This document shows, in pieces, positions 35,378-47,299 of a DNA stretch of 64,000 nucleotides (position 1 is the stretch's first letter; every line of letters starts with the position of its first letter). This stretch comes from Eurosta solidaginis (taxonomy: Eukaryota; Arthropoda; Insecta; Diptera; Tephritidae). The notes below the pieces were generated by a model that saw nothing but the letters and a program-made list of their open reading frames with translations, was not told the origin of the DNA and ran no database searches. Location of the stretch: contig NC_090319.1 in assembly GCF_040869045.1 (NCBI RefSeq), forward strand, positions 263,020,897 to 263,084,896. Direction: 5' to 3'. The translations under genes were made by a program, and so were the position numbers.

Positions 35378-36839
35378 CATGCCGCGAGTGATATTATCAG
35401 GAAGCCGCCTTCTTACATTGGCTCACAACCAAACGGGTTTTCAGTGACTACCCAGAGGTCAATTAGTAGTTTATTATTTAACACTTCTCCCGGAAGGCTA
35501 CTTAATCGCAAAATTCAAAATTGACCTATAGACAAGAAATCGACCTAATCCTTTTTGAGATAGCAAAATAAAATAGAAATATATCGCCAGCTTAAATTGA
35601 TATTGAAAAATCTTGCTTATTAGATTACTAAGATAAATTAACTTTTCAGTATCAAGTAAATGAGTAAATGACTAACATACTTACACATCCTGCAAGCATT
35701 CTGTACATAACGCTAAGCAAGAAACTCTTATCAAACGCATTTTTACACAACATTTGCACCGCCTCTCCATATCCGATTTATTGAAGCGAAACTGAAAGAG
35801 GAGGTCTTAATCAACCACAAACACACCCACATAGACCCACATAGCCGTGCAGAGCATAAGATTTTATCTGCTGCAACTGGCATTTGCATGAATACTGTGA
35901 ATGCAGAGAGAGATCCAGTTGCATGTGTATATGTGTGTGTGTTTGTGCGACGCCTATTGTTATGCAACAGATAAAGTACATAACATTACAAAGCACGTAC
36001 AAATTAACTTTGCATATTCGAACATACTGTTGCAATTAAACTGCAATCACACACACACACGCACACCAATAGACACCAACTTGACTACAGCTGATTCTGC
36101 ACTTGCCATGTGTTTATCCTTTTTGGCTTTGTAACTTTACACCTTTTGCTTGGTGCTATCAGCAGCATTCGAAATCCTTTTATGCATACCAAATACGTTG
36201 GCGTAAAATTGTCTGCTTAACTGGCTTTTTGTGTGGTCATGAAGCAGCTGTTACTGTTGCTATTTCCTCTCTTAATTTAAATTGCATAATGTAAAGTAAT
36301 GTGTAAAGTGTAATTTTTGTACCTGCATGTATGGGTGCGTGTGTGTGTGAACGTGGGTGGCAAGCTAAGCTATTCGATTGTCAATTCATTGCACAAACTG
36401 CGAGTTAAATTGATATAAATAAATGTATGTACTCGTACAATAACAACAAATTAGGCTCTTACTCGGTGGCAAAAACATTTTTGCTTACCACAACTTGCGC
36501 GGTTATTCGTGACAATGCTCATTCCGCTTGCTCATGTTGGTATTAGTTTAGAAAGTTCTAGAAAAAGCTTAGTCAGCATCTCATTAGGTTTACATTACCT
36601 GAATGTCGTCCAAGCGCAGTCAAAGTTGTGGCTGTGCATAAACATCTCAGTGGCGGAAGTGCAAGAATGATTTAAGGAAAAACCGCGTATCAAACTTAAG
36701 CAAATAAGCCCAAAGGACAGCTAAATTTTGGAAGGGGTTTCAAAGAATATTGAAATAGTTAACTTTGATGATTTATAAGCTAAATTTGTCAGATTTTGGA
36801 GACGGAGTAATTATATAGCATAAGTAGTTTGTTTCACGA
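35378..36839. other. Intergenic DNA with short CA/TG tracts
   Basis: No gene recognised. Short GT/CA microsatellite tracts near 35925-35945 and 36050-36065. Confidence 0.5.
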
Positions 36840-36990
36840 GCAAACGGAAAACCCCTAATTAGGTACCAGCGCGAACTTACCGGTTTCATTACAGGTCATT
36901 GCGCTATTGCATCGATGCTACGACTGTGGCGTATATAAACATGCTCTCTCTGCAGAAGCTGTCAGACGTGAAGAAAGAGGATTCCATTGA
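36840..36990 (+). pseudogene. R1-type LINE C-terminal relic
   Basis: Reads ELTGFITGHCAIASMLRLW, matching the R1/I-type pattern LTGH..L..H...G after the RNase H domain. It ends in a stop. Confidence 0.5.
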
Positions 36991-37589
36991 TAATTTTCCC
37001 TGCTGATGTCCATGACTGCAAATAAGACAACTAAGATTTCAGGGCGCACGATTTTTCGACAGTCTGGCAGCGATTTTGGGAATGTGCATCTGTGCATTAA
37101 AAATGGGCAAAAATCTCTCCAGGTGGAAATGTTCGAAATTCTCATGTATCGTTTTGACGCGTCGGAAGAAGTTACGTATTGATATTTCCAACCAAGAGGA
37201 AGCCACATTTTTTCCGCAGCCTCGAAAGGCATGTATCTGGGTACACTCAACTCGCTGTTACGGAGAATGCGGAGATTTCCGTACCAACACCCCTTTAAGC
37301 CGAGTCATTCCCTTCAATGGCTGACTGTTTAGCGGGCGGTTTTTCAATAGCTCGCAGCAAACGGAAAAGTTCGATTGCCATAAGTGCTTATTCTCGGCAT
37401 GTAGGCTTTGCCGGACGCACTAACCATTTTCAGTTTATTCGTGGGACCAAGAAATGGATTAACAAACAAGTAAAGAAGACTAAGTTCGGGTGTAACCATA
37501 CACTATCCAGAAGAAAAGCTGTCAAGGACTACCCCTAAGAAGGCATTACAGAACAGCTTCCAAGCGAGAACTATGCACGTTACCGCAGC

Positions 37590-38305
37590 GCTCCATAGTG
37601 ATGGCTTAGTCTTGAGAAGCGACACTGCAAAAATTGTTGGATTACGTGTTCCATTTTCTTCATGTTGGAGTACTCTAACAGTACTCCTTTGCAATGCGTT
37701 TGCGGACCACCATCAGTCGATCATTGCTCGTTTTTTAACGACCGTGATCACAACACGATGACGATGGAACAGAGTTGCCAAAAGCAAAATATTGCATACA
37801 AATTACTGATGATACAATTTTACTATGGCAACTCTTATAAAATACAACAGCGCACTGGTTTTATGTATACACCCTTCAAAAAACGCGAGTAATCTATAAA
37901 TAATGTAAGGAATACTCCTTTGTGAGTATAGGACTGCTCCAAATCTAATTTTTATTCATACAAAAAATGTGCTCCAATTAACATTGCGATATCCTAGGAG
38001 AGGAGTAGGTGATCCCACTCTCGCTTTGTTTGTGAGTATTCCATAGAGTACGTACGTGAGAGTACTTTCCAAAGTACTTTCACTGTAGTAATCCATGGAG
38101 CACCCACAGAGGATCATATGCCAAAGTACTAAAGAGGAATTGTGTCGGAAAAAATTATCGAAGTGAATTTAATTTAAAATGAAAGTAAATGAAGAGGGGC
38201 AATACAACTTTTATATTTTTTACTACGAATATTCTTATGTTATTTAGCATTTGCGTGAATAAAGAAACTTATATTTCTCTATACTACAGTATGTATCAGG
38301 GCATT
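37590..38305 (+). repeat. Permuted repeat, copy 1 (order B-A)
   Basis: Block B (TGCAAAAATTGTTGGATTAC ... GCGCACTGGTTTTATG) is followed by block A (CCCTTCAAAAAACGCGAGTA ... CTATACTACAGTATG), then CAGGGCATTTTTTAAG. The same blocks occur in inverted orientation at 41410-42115 but in the order A-B. Superfamily unknown. Confidence 0.75.
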
Positions 38306-38652
38306 TTTTAAGTAATACGAACGTGGCCAAATGGCCACGTAGTAGTCCGCTGTGGCCACGTAGTAATCATAATCTGGCCACAACTAAATTTCGAAAATGC
38401 GTGAACAACACCTAACTGAAATAATGTCAGAAATTTTCTGAACATACATGATTTCCCCAAAATGTCAAAAAATATATAACTTGCTAATTCTAATGAAGTA
38501 TTTGGTACTAATCGAAGAAATTTATCAACGAATGAATGATAGTTAGAGATGGGAAAGGGGTAAATACCCAAATGGTAAATACACGGTAAATTGGTTATAC
38601 ATGGTAAAAATGGGTAAAGTCCCAAATATTTACCCAAAATAAATACCCACGA

Positions 38653-39018
38653 CGGCCACCGTGGTGTGATGGTAGCGTGCTCCGCCTACCACACCGGATG
38701 CCCTGGGTTCAAACCCCGGGCAAAGCAACATCAAACATTTTAGAAATAAGGTTTTTCAATTAGAAGAAATTTTCTCTAAGCGGGGTCGCCCCTCGGCAGT
38801 GTTTGGCAAGCGCTCCGGGTGTATTTCTGCCATGAAAAGCTCTCAGTGAAAACTCATCTGCCTTGCAGATGCCGTTCGGAGTCGGCATAAAATCATGTAG
38901 GTCCCGTCCGGCCAATTTGTAGGGAAAATCAAGAGGAGCACGACGCAAATTGGAAGAGAAGCTCGGCCTTAGATCTCTTCGGAGGTTATCGCGCCTTACA
39001 TTTATTTATTTATGTATT
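38653..39018 (+). mobile_element. tRNA-derived SINE, copy 2 (best preserved)
   Basis: The head GTGGTGTGATGGTAGCGTGC (A box) and GGGTTCAAACCCCGGG (B box) form an RNA polymerase III promoter. The body includes TCTAAGCGGGG, GCCATGAAAAGCTCTCAGTG, CTTGCAGATGCCGTTCGG and GAAGAGAAGCTCGGCC, with a TATTTATTTATG tail. The head is not folded as a complete functional tRNA gene. Confidence 0.88.
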
Positions 39019-39386
39019 TTTAAGGGTAAAAATAATCTTTTGGAAAATATGGGAAACCAACACACAAATTCATTCCAAAATGTATCCAATTTGTCCTATA
39101 TTGGTGGGTAGTTATCCATTATGCTATCGGTTGAATTAGTTTTAATCTGTAATCCAGCGTTTTTCAAAAATATTTAGCCAATAATGCATGCCGTTGCAAA
39201 TATTTAAGTTTACCCAGTAAACATTTTGAGTCGAAAAAGAGTCGGAAAAATATTTAAATTGGAGCCTTTACAGCCGGTATGTGCTCATTTGGGAGGCCGA
39301 AACCAATGTATATCCTTCTTGCAATGGTCGTCCTATATGAGCCTATTAACGTAAATCATTTGAGCCTAAAAAAGATGCTTATACAA

Positions 39387-40020
39387 TAGGGCGGGTCAAT
39401 TTAAAAATCGCTCATTGCTCTGTGAAAATCGTATTCTAGGGATCAAAATAAGGAACTTTGACGAAGGAACCATACCTCTAAAACGAATTCTGATGTCCCC
39501 CCTTTGGGTCGAACTTTTGGGTAGGGGCAATTTTAATTCTACCTGCTGTGTCTGGTGGTGGCTTAAAAACAACAACACAAGCAATTTTACGATCTGCAAT
39601 TGTGTCACAGTGATACCTTCATTTTTTAAAATGGTTGAATAAAAAACCCACACAACTATGTTTACGACATGCAAATGCATCACAGTGATGCCTTGCTTTT
39701 AAAAGGGGGTTGTAAAAACGCTAATTTCTAATAATTTTTTAATTTCTTTTCTATTACTAAGTTAAATTCATTTTTTCATTTACATATGTTCTGACTAAAT
39801 AAATTTCTTAAGAGAAAAATAAACTCCAAAAAGAAAAAAAAACATAGGCATTTCAAAGTGGGATTTTTCAAAATTTGCAAGTTCGACCCAAAGGGGGGTC
39901 ATCAGAATTCGTTTTAGAGGTATGGTTCCTTCGGCAAAGTTTCTTATTTTGATCCCTAGAATATGATTTTCACAGATCAATGGGCGATTTTTTTGCCTCC
40001 CCATAAATCGACCCGGTCTA
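39387..40020. mobile_element. MITE with long inverted arms
   Basis: The arms (TAGGGCGGGTCAATTT... and, inverted, TAGACCGGGTCGATTT...) share about 150 bp, including GATCAAAATAAG and GGAACCATACCTCTAAAACG. It is flanked by the 8 bp repeat TTATACAA (39379-39386 and 40021-40028), which suits a hAT-type MITE. Confidence 0.85.
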
Positions 40021-41409
40021 TTATACAATAAAAGAATAGGAAGGGTAAAAATAATGTACAAATGTAATTCATTTTGTATTAAAATGAACAGTGATCGTAA
40101 CAAAGTTTCAAAATTTGTTCCAAACTCGCTGTGACGAACATAAATAGTTGATAAATGATAATTTTTGCATGCAAGATTAGGAGCTTTTAGGCCGTTAAAT
40201 AAAAGGCAAAAATTAAATTTTCTTTTACCCTCCTACGCGTTTCGACGCTTTTCTGATTCCTATATTGCCCACTTATTTTGGATTCGTTTCGGATTCTTAA
40301 ATTATGAGCGCCGTGAGCCTGTTTGTTTGGGTAAATATGTGTCCCTTATAAATATTCTCTTACAGTTCTGGAGTTTAATATGGTTCAAAAGCTTCAAAAA
40401 TTCTATCACCTTAAAGTCTTTTATGACTCCGATTTGATGAAATTATAAACAAACGAAAAATATTAGAATTAGTAAACTAGGCAGCTCCGGAAAAAAACTT
40501 TGAAATTTTTCTGCGACAATTTATTCTAAATAAATAATTAACTCAACTAATACGTATTTCATTTCTATCTTATCCTCATGTGAGTTTTATCACATTCTCC
40601 CCTATGTTTTCCGCTTCGGATATATGTCAAAAATTCTTCCTAAAAGCCCTGAAGTAGTGTCATTAAAAGGCTCAAAATTAGCAGTATATGACGCCAATAA
40701 GGCTCATATATGATATCGGAAGAAGGTCTGTATAAGACTTATGTTAGAGGCAAAATATAAGCATATAGCATTCGCTTCAGGTTCCTAAATGAGTTCATAA
40801 CGAGTGCAAACGATCCAAAGTTTGGACTCCTTTCAGACTAATTGTTGACTCCGAGTGTTTGCTGGGTTGTTTGTTTAAAATAAAAACGAAATTTTTTTAA
40901 TTTCAAATGGCGTATAAATTTAATTGCTGAATTGTAATTCCAAGCAGCCTCGATTCAAACGATTTTTAAATACGCAAAAAAAGACACAAAAAAGGAATAT
41001 TCCGGGTATTTTCCCGGTATTTACCCATAAAAATGGTAAATACCCGGTAGAATCCCAACTCTAATGATAGTTCATCAAATATACCATCAATGAGGATTTA
41101 TATGGAAAAGAACATAGGTATTCACGACTTCCGTGACATATATAAATTCTACAAATTCTGCACGTGCTCGAGGGTTTTTTGTCAGCATATAATAAAAAAA
41201 TTTTTGCCAAGTATGTAATAAGTTGGATATGAAAAATAACTATTCCTGGGATTACTTGTTTTATTGCAAATGTTTTGGTATGAGTGAGTCACAACCACGG
41301 TTGCCACAGCATGTTTTTTTTTTGACCAAAAATGGCAATATTCAAAAGCTGACCGGTATGGTCAGTCATGTCGAGGAGATATTTTTCTTTTGGCCACCTA
41401 GTGAAAAAT

Positions 41410-42115
41410 CCTTAAAAAATGCCCTGGTATGTATATATAAAACCAGTGCGCTTTTGCATTTTATCAGAGTTGTCAAGGTAAAATTTTATTATTAGTTATT
41501 TGCATGCAATATTTTACTTTTGGCAACTCTGTTCGATCGTCATCGTGTCGTGATCACTTTCGTTAAAAAACGAGCAATGATCGGCTGATGGTGGTCCGCA
41601 AACGCATTGCAAAGGAGTATTGTTAGAGTACTCCAACATGAAGAAAATGGAACACGTAATCCAACAATTTTTGCAGGGCATACTATAGTATAGAGAAATA
41701 TTAGTTTCATTCACGCAAATGCTAAATAACATAAGAATATTCGTAGTATAAAATATAAAAGTTGTATTGCCCCTCTTCATTTACTTTAATTTTAAATTAA
41801 ATTCACTCCGATAATTCCTTCCGACAACACAATTCCTCTTTAGTACTTTGGCATATGATCCTCTGTGGGTGCTCCATGAAGTACTACAGTGAAAGTATTT
41901 TGGAAAGTACTCTCACGTATGTACTCTATACGATACTCATAAACAAAGCGGGAGTGGGATCACCTACTCCTGTCCTAGAACATTGCAATGTTAATTGGAG
42001 CACATTTTTTGTATGAATACAAATTTGTTTTGGAACACTCCTATACTCCCAAAGGAAATACTCCTTACACTATTTATGGAGTACTCGCGTTTTTTGAAGG
42101 GGAGTTGATAAGGTG
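41410..42115 (-). repeat. Permuted repeat, copy 2 (order A-B, inverted)
   Basis: On the minus strand it starts CCCCTTCAAAAAACGCGAGT (block A), continues to CTATACTATAGTAT, then block B (GCCCTGCAAAAATTGTTGGA ... CGCACTGGTTTTATATATAC), ending CAGGGCATTTTTTAAGG. About 90 percent similar to 37590-38305 block by block, but the blocks are in swapped order. Confidence 0.75.
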
Positions 42116-42594
42116 TCGAACAAAAAAGCAGGCAAATGCTTTGTTTGTCTCAACTATGCAAGTTACAGTTACGTATAACAGCACAAACTGAAAAGTGACG
42201 CGTCAATTTCAGCATTTATCATTTTAAGTAAAATTTTTGTGACGAAAAGATGCATATTAATTTGAACGGTGAGGAAATATTAATGTAATTAAAAATGCAT
42301 AAAAGATGAACAAGTAGAAGTAACATAAACGAAAAATTGTGAAAGAAAAAAACAAACTAAGAGAAAAACTTAAGAAAATCGAAGTAAAGAGTGAAAGTGT
42401 GGAGCCTATCGAAGAAGTATATAACAAAAGTGAAAATATAGTTTATATATAGAAACTTTTAATGTCAATGAGATCATATGTAAAATGATGTGTTTACCCT
42501 TCGAAAATACTTACGTTCTTGTTCCCCTACTGCATGGTTATACGTATAAAAATTATTAATTGTAACAGAAACTTTAATTGACAGCAAAGAAAGA

Positions 42595-43045
42595 ATGGCA
42601 GAAAACAAAAAAGTCCTCCGGCGGATGAATTCCACATTGGGTAATTTTAAATCTTATGAACAAATTAATAGTAAGTATAAGTTTTCTACATAATATTTAA
42701 AAGATAATTACTTATTGATATTTTCTAGATATTGAATTAAGATTGAAGGCGTGAAAAGATTTAGTAACTCAACAGAGTAACACCATTAAAACTTTAAAAG
42801 AAGACTTGTCCAATCGAGATGAAATGATTACAAAGGAATTAGCCTCTATCCATGTATTTGTACGTGACATGGCAGCTGAGAAGAAGCAAAATGCTGATTG
42901 ATATACTTCAAATGTTTCCTGTTAAAAATATCGATGAGTTGCAGCGATTTGAAGATAACATACCAAACTTAGATGAACAAGCTTTGGTACGTTATATGCT
43001 GATTGTAAATTCACGTAGATATCTTTGTGCATTGCCTATTTAAAG
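42595..43045 (+). pseudogene. DUF4806-like gene remnant, 5' part
   Basis: A possible first exon starts ATGGCAGAAAACAAAAAAGT (42595) and ends at a good donor, AATA|GTAAGTATAAG (about 42672). After a roughly 58 bp intron ending TTTTCTAG comes a coiled-coil-like stretch with an in-frame TGA. In another frame follows ILQMFPVKNIDELQRFEDN, IPNLDEQALV, which resembles the start of a DUF4806 domain. This domain is common in insect genes of transposon origin. The domain is cut after about 45 residues. Confidence 0.4.
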
Positions 43046-43369
43046 TGTGGACCTGCTAAATATGAATTGTCTGAATATAATAAACTTTATCCGTTTTGTT
43101 TCGATCTTCTACAAATTCGACTTTTTGAGTTAGCAGGTTTCAACTCTAAGCCCCCATATCCTAATGCTTTCTCTTCATATACTTACTATAACCGAACACC
43201 TTTTCTTCTGCTTTTAGCTTAATGCCATCAAAAAAATTATTTAAAGTGGAGGTATCGCAAAAAACCACCATTTATTAGGAAATGACATTTTTGTATACCT
43301 TTATATTAAGTCGCTTTCATGTTTGTAACCTCATTTCCATACGAATTTTTGACCCTCGGAAAAATCTTT

Positions 43370-45950
43370 TTCGGTAACTTCCCGTCGAGCTAGATACTTA
43401 ATACTTAGAGCATAGTTCAGATCTGGGAGACATTACCATGCAAGTGAAAAAAATCCGCTAGCTGGCGCACGGATCAAGATATACAGAAAATTAATTTTAA
43501 AATGGAAATTTTGCGATCGACTTTTAACTAACTTCACGGTGATCCAGAGACTTGAAACTTAGCACATAGTTTGCGAGTCGATGGTACTACAATTCGTGGA
43601 AAACAAAATGACGCCAGGTGGCAGACGAATCCAGATAAATGAAAATCCCTGAAAAAACGCAGGGAATTTTGCGATCGATTTTTAAACAACTTCCCGGTGA
43701 GCTAGAGACCTGAAACTTGGGCCGTGAGTCAGAACCCGGTGACAATGCAATATTTGATCAAAAAAATTTCGCTAGATGGCGCTTGGATCGAGATATTAAG
43801 AAAATTAATTTTGATTTGGGAATCTTTCAATCCATTTTTAACTAACTTCCCGGTGACCTAGAGACTTGAAGGTTGGCACACAGTTCGAGGCTTGATGACA
43901 ATACAATTTACAGAAAACAAAATTCCGCTAGGTGGCGCGCTAAGTGAGATAACTACAAATCCTTGAAAAATGAGGCGAATCTTGCAATCAATTTTTTAGT
44001 AACTTCCCGGGGAGCTCGAGATGTGAAACTTGAGCCGTGAGTCAGAACCCGATGACAATGCAATATTTGATTAAAAAAATTTCGCTATGTGGGGCATGGA
44101 TCGAGATATTAAGAAAATTAATTTTGACTTGGGAATTTTTCAATGCATTTTTAACTAACTTCCCGGTGACCTAGAGATTTGAAACTTGGCACGCAGTTCG
44201 AGGCTTGGTGACAATACAATTTATGGAAAACAAAGTTCCGCTAGGTGGCGTGCTAATTGAGATAACTACAAATCCCTTAAAAACGAGGGAAATCTTGCGA
44301 TCGATTTTTGAGTAACTTGCCGGCGAGCTAGAGACTTGGATCTTGGGCCGTGGGTCAGAAACCGGTGACAATGCAACATTTGATCAAAAAAAAAATTCGC
44401 TAGGTGGCGCACGCGGATCGATATGGTAAGAAAACAAATTTTAATTTGGGAATCTTTCAATCCATATTTAACTAGCTTACCGGTGACCTAGAGACTTTAA
44501 ACTTGCCACTTAGTTAGAGGCCTAGTGACAATACCACATATAGAAAACAAAGTTCCGCTAGGTGACGCGCTAGTCAAGATAACTGCAAATCCTATAAAAA
44601 CGGGGGGAATCTTGCTATCGATTTTTAAGTAACTTCCCGGTGAGGTAGAGACCTGAAACTTGGGCCGTGAGTCAGAACCCGGTGGCAATGCAATACTTGA
44701 TCAAACAAAATTTCGCTAGGTGGCGCATGGATCGAGATATTAAGAGAATTTTAAAATGGAAATTTTGCGATCGACTTTTAACTAACTTCACGGTGATCCA
44801 GAGACTTGAAACTTAGCACATAGTTTGCGAGTCGATGGTACTACAATTCGTGGAAAACAAAATGCCGCCAGGTGGGAGACGAATCCAGATAAATGAAAAT
44901 CCCTGAAAATCCCTGAAAAATCGCAGGGAATTTTGCGATCGATTTTTAAACAACTTCCCGGTGAGCTAGAGACCTGAAACTTGGGCCGTGAGTCAGAACC
45001 CGGTGACAATGCAATATTTGATCAAAAAAATTTCGCTAGATGGCGCTTGGATCGAGATATTAAGAAAATTAATTGTGACTTGGGAATCTTTCAATGCATT
45101 TTTAACTAACTTCCCGGTGACCTAGAGATTTGAAACTTGGCACGCAGTTCGAGGCTTGCTGACAATACAATTTATAGAAAACAAAGTTCCGCTAGGTGGC
45201 GGGCTAATTGAGATAACTACAAATCCCTTAAAAACGAGGGAAATCTTGCGATCGATTTTTGAGTAACTTGCCGGTGAGCTAGAGACTTGGATCTTGGGCC
45301 ATGGGTCAGAAACCGGTGACAATGCAACATTTGATCAAAAAAAAATTCGCTAGGTGGCGCACGCGGATCGAGATGGTAAGAAAACAAATTTTAATTTGGG
45401 AATCTTTCAATCCATATTTAACTAGCTTCCCGGTGACCTAGAGACTTTAAACTTGCCACTTAGTTAGAAGCCTAGTGACAATACCACATATAGAAAACAA
45501 AGTTCCGCTAGGTGACGCGCTAGTCAAGATAACTGCAAATCCTTTAAAAACGGGGGGAATCTTGCTATCGATTTTTAAGTAACTTCCCGGTGAGGTAGAG
45601 ACCTGAAACTTGGGCCGTGAGTCAGAACCCGGTGGCAATGCAATACTTGATCAAACAAAATTTCGCTAGGTGGCGCATGGATCGAGATATTAAGAGAATT
45701 ACTTTTGATTTGGGAATCTTTCAATCCATTTTTAACTAACTTCCCGGTTACCTAGAGACTTTAAACTTGACACTTAGTTAGAGGCCTAGTGACAATACAA
45801 CTTCTAGAAAACACATTTCCGCTAAGTGGCGCGCTAGTCAAGATAACTGCAAATCCTTGAAAAACGAGGGGAATCTTGCAATCGATTTTTGAGTAACTTC
45901 CCGGTGATCTAGAGACTTGAAACTTGCGCCGTGAGTCAGAACCCAAAATT
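43370..45950 (+). repeat. About 157 bp tandem array with CTCF-like box
   Basis: About 17 units anchored on AACTTCCCGGTGA(G/C)CTAGAGAC at about 43378, 43535, 43690, 43849, 44004, 44160, 44317, 44476, 44632, 44788, 44954, 45112, 45268, 45427, 45588, 45742 and 45898. Alternate units differ (TTCGCTAGGTGGCGCATGG against TTCCGCTAGGTGGCGCGCTA), giving a dimer of about 313 bp. Longer blocks are duplicated: 44140-44700 recurs at 45091-45650 (shift about 950 bp) and 43490-43800 recurs at 44745-45060 (shift about 1255 bp). Non-coding. Confidence 0.93.
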
Positions 45951-45957
45951 CCAAATG

Positions 45958-46410
45958 CCTTTTTGTAGGCAGCACTAAAAAAGTGAAAATAAAAAGATGA
46001 TAAAAAAATTTTAAGGACTACTTTTATATAAAAGGACCAACAAATAGAAGGAAATTTTTCCTTAAATACAGACATAATCTTTTTGAATTTTGACTAAGAA
46101 CTTTAACAATAGCTCTTGTAAAAGAATTTTGGGATTTAAAATTATAAAAGTAGAGTGCGTGTTTAAATTTTAAATAATCAACTAGTTAATCCCAAGTACA
46201 TGGTTTGCCTTAAATTGAAAGATTGCGCTCCACATTTATAGTTTTAAATCCCAAAATTCTTTTACAAGAGCTATTTTTAAAGTTTTTTATACAAAATTCA
46301 ACAAGATTATGTCTGTATAAAAGGAAAAATTACCGTCTATTTTGTGGTCCATATAAATAAAAGTAGTCCTTAAAATTTTTTTATCATCTTTTTATCTTAA
46401 TTTCAATTAT
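45958..46410. repeat. Imperfect palindrome with about 170 bp arms
   Basis: AAGATGATAAAAAAATTTTA, AGGACTACTTTTAT, CAGACATAATCTT and AATTTTGGGATTTAAAA on the left reappear reverse-complemented on the right (46235-46410). Probably a foldback-type MITE. Target duplication not identified. Confidence 0.75.
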
Positions 46411-46522
46411 GACGGGGTACAAACGAAACAAACGTTCAAACAATATATTAACATAAACGATATTTTATATAGTAAGTTGTAATAAAACTAATATTCAATC
46501 AAACTCTTTATTTGTCTTTTCT

Positions 46523-46602
46523 TTTCAATTGCAGAAGCTGTTGCTGAAAAAGTCGTAACAAAAGAAAACTTTATTTTCGAAATCAAAAAAGGTTAAAAAA
46601 TG
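46523..46602 (+). other. Possible terminal exon of the DUF4806-like remnant
   Basis: A strong 3' splice site (CTTTTCTTTTCAATTGCAG) is followed by a short open stretch, EAVAEKVVTKENFIFEIKKG, and a stop. It lies 3.5 kb beyond the domain fragment at 42.9 kb, on the other side of the tandem array. Linkage is an inference. Confidence 0.25.
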
Positions 46603-47037
46603 CCAAGAACCGTGTACACAAGGCAACATGTCCAGCAAGAAAGCAAAAATAGTTTTTAAACAACAAATACATATATATATATATATATGTATGTATTAAA
46701 TTTCGTTTTGCGCTCAATTTATGTTTATTTCGACGTTTTTTAGTATACCAAATAACATACACTAATTGGTAAAAATGTTAAGAAAATACTTCAATGCAGT
46801 CTTATACTTATGTTCTTCTGTATGTACAAATACATATTTATTTATTGAACTAATTAATAATATTAATATTTACGTTTTTTTTGCTTGTGGAATAACATAT
46901 ATGTTCATACATATAACATTTAATTTACGCTGAATTAATATTTATTTTTACGTTTTATTTTCCTGTTAAACCAATAAACATGTGTACATACGTACGTAAT
47001 CACTCTAAATATTTAAATATTTCATATATAAACTTAT

Positions 47038-47225
47038 CCTTCGGAAGCGAAACGGTAATGCCTTACAACGAGGCGTATATGGAGTGCTTGAGACGAACTC
47101 CTTCTATAAGCCATTCCTCAGGAAGTGAGGCGGTAATGCCTTAGAACGAGGCGTATATGGAGTGCTTGAGACGAACTGCTTCTAAAAGACATTTCTTCAG
47201 AAGTGGAAAGGCAAGACCTTACAAT
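47038..47225 (+). repeat. Tandem repeat, about 93 bp x 2
   Basis: Two units share AACGAGGCGTATATGGAGTG, CTTGAGACGAACT and GGTAATGCCTTA, with a third partial unit. Confidence 0.85.
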
Positions 47226-47299
47226 TTGGCCCGTTTCATATAAAAAATAATTAAGGACTCCGGAGGAGTGCTTCTGTAATTGCTTCTTACTCCTTCCTT

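Larger units (their letters stand above)
38544..41063. mobile_element. hAT-type element, non-coding, hosting a SINE and a MITE
   Basis: Ends TAGAGATGGGAAAGG and (reverse complement of the right end) TAGAGTTGGGATTC, with the perfect 8 bp duplication ATGATAGT (38536-38543 and 41064-41071). Both ends carry repeated GGTAAATACCC blocks in both orientations. No transposase frame was seen. About 1.5 kb remains after removing the nested SINE and MITE. Confidence 0.82.

Noticed and set aside
36918..37250. Minus-strand ORF of 110 codons
   Set aside because: No recognisable motif, no splice or start context, overlaps a LINE relic; kept out as unsupported.
38653..38730. Possible tRNA gene (A and B boxes present)
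   Set aside because: It continues into the SINE body shared with two other loci and I could not fold a full cloverleaf with an acceptor stem; it is a SINE head.
44171..45638. Repeated minus-strand ORFs (SDPRPKIQVSSSP...)
   Set aside because: Frames through the 157 bp array, recurring with the unit period.
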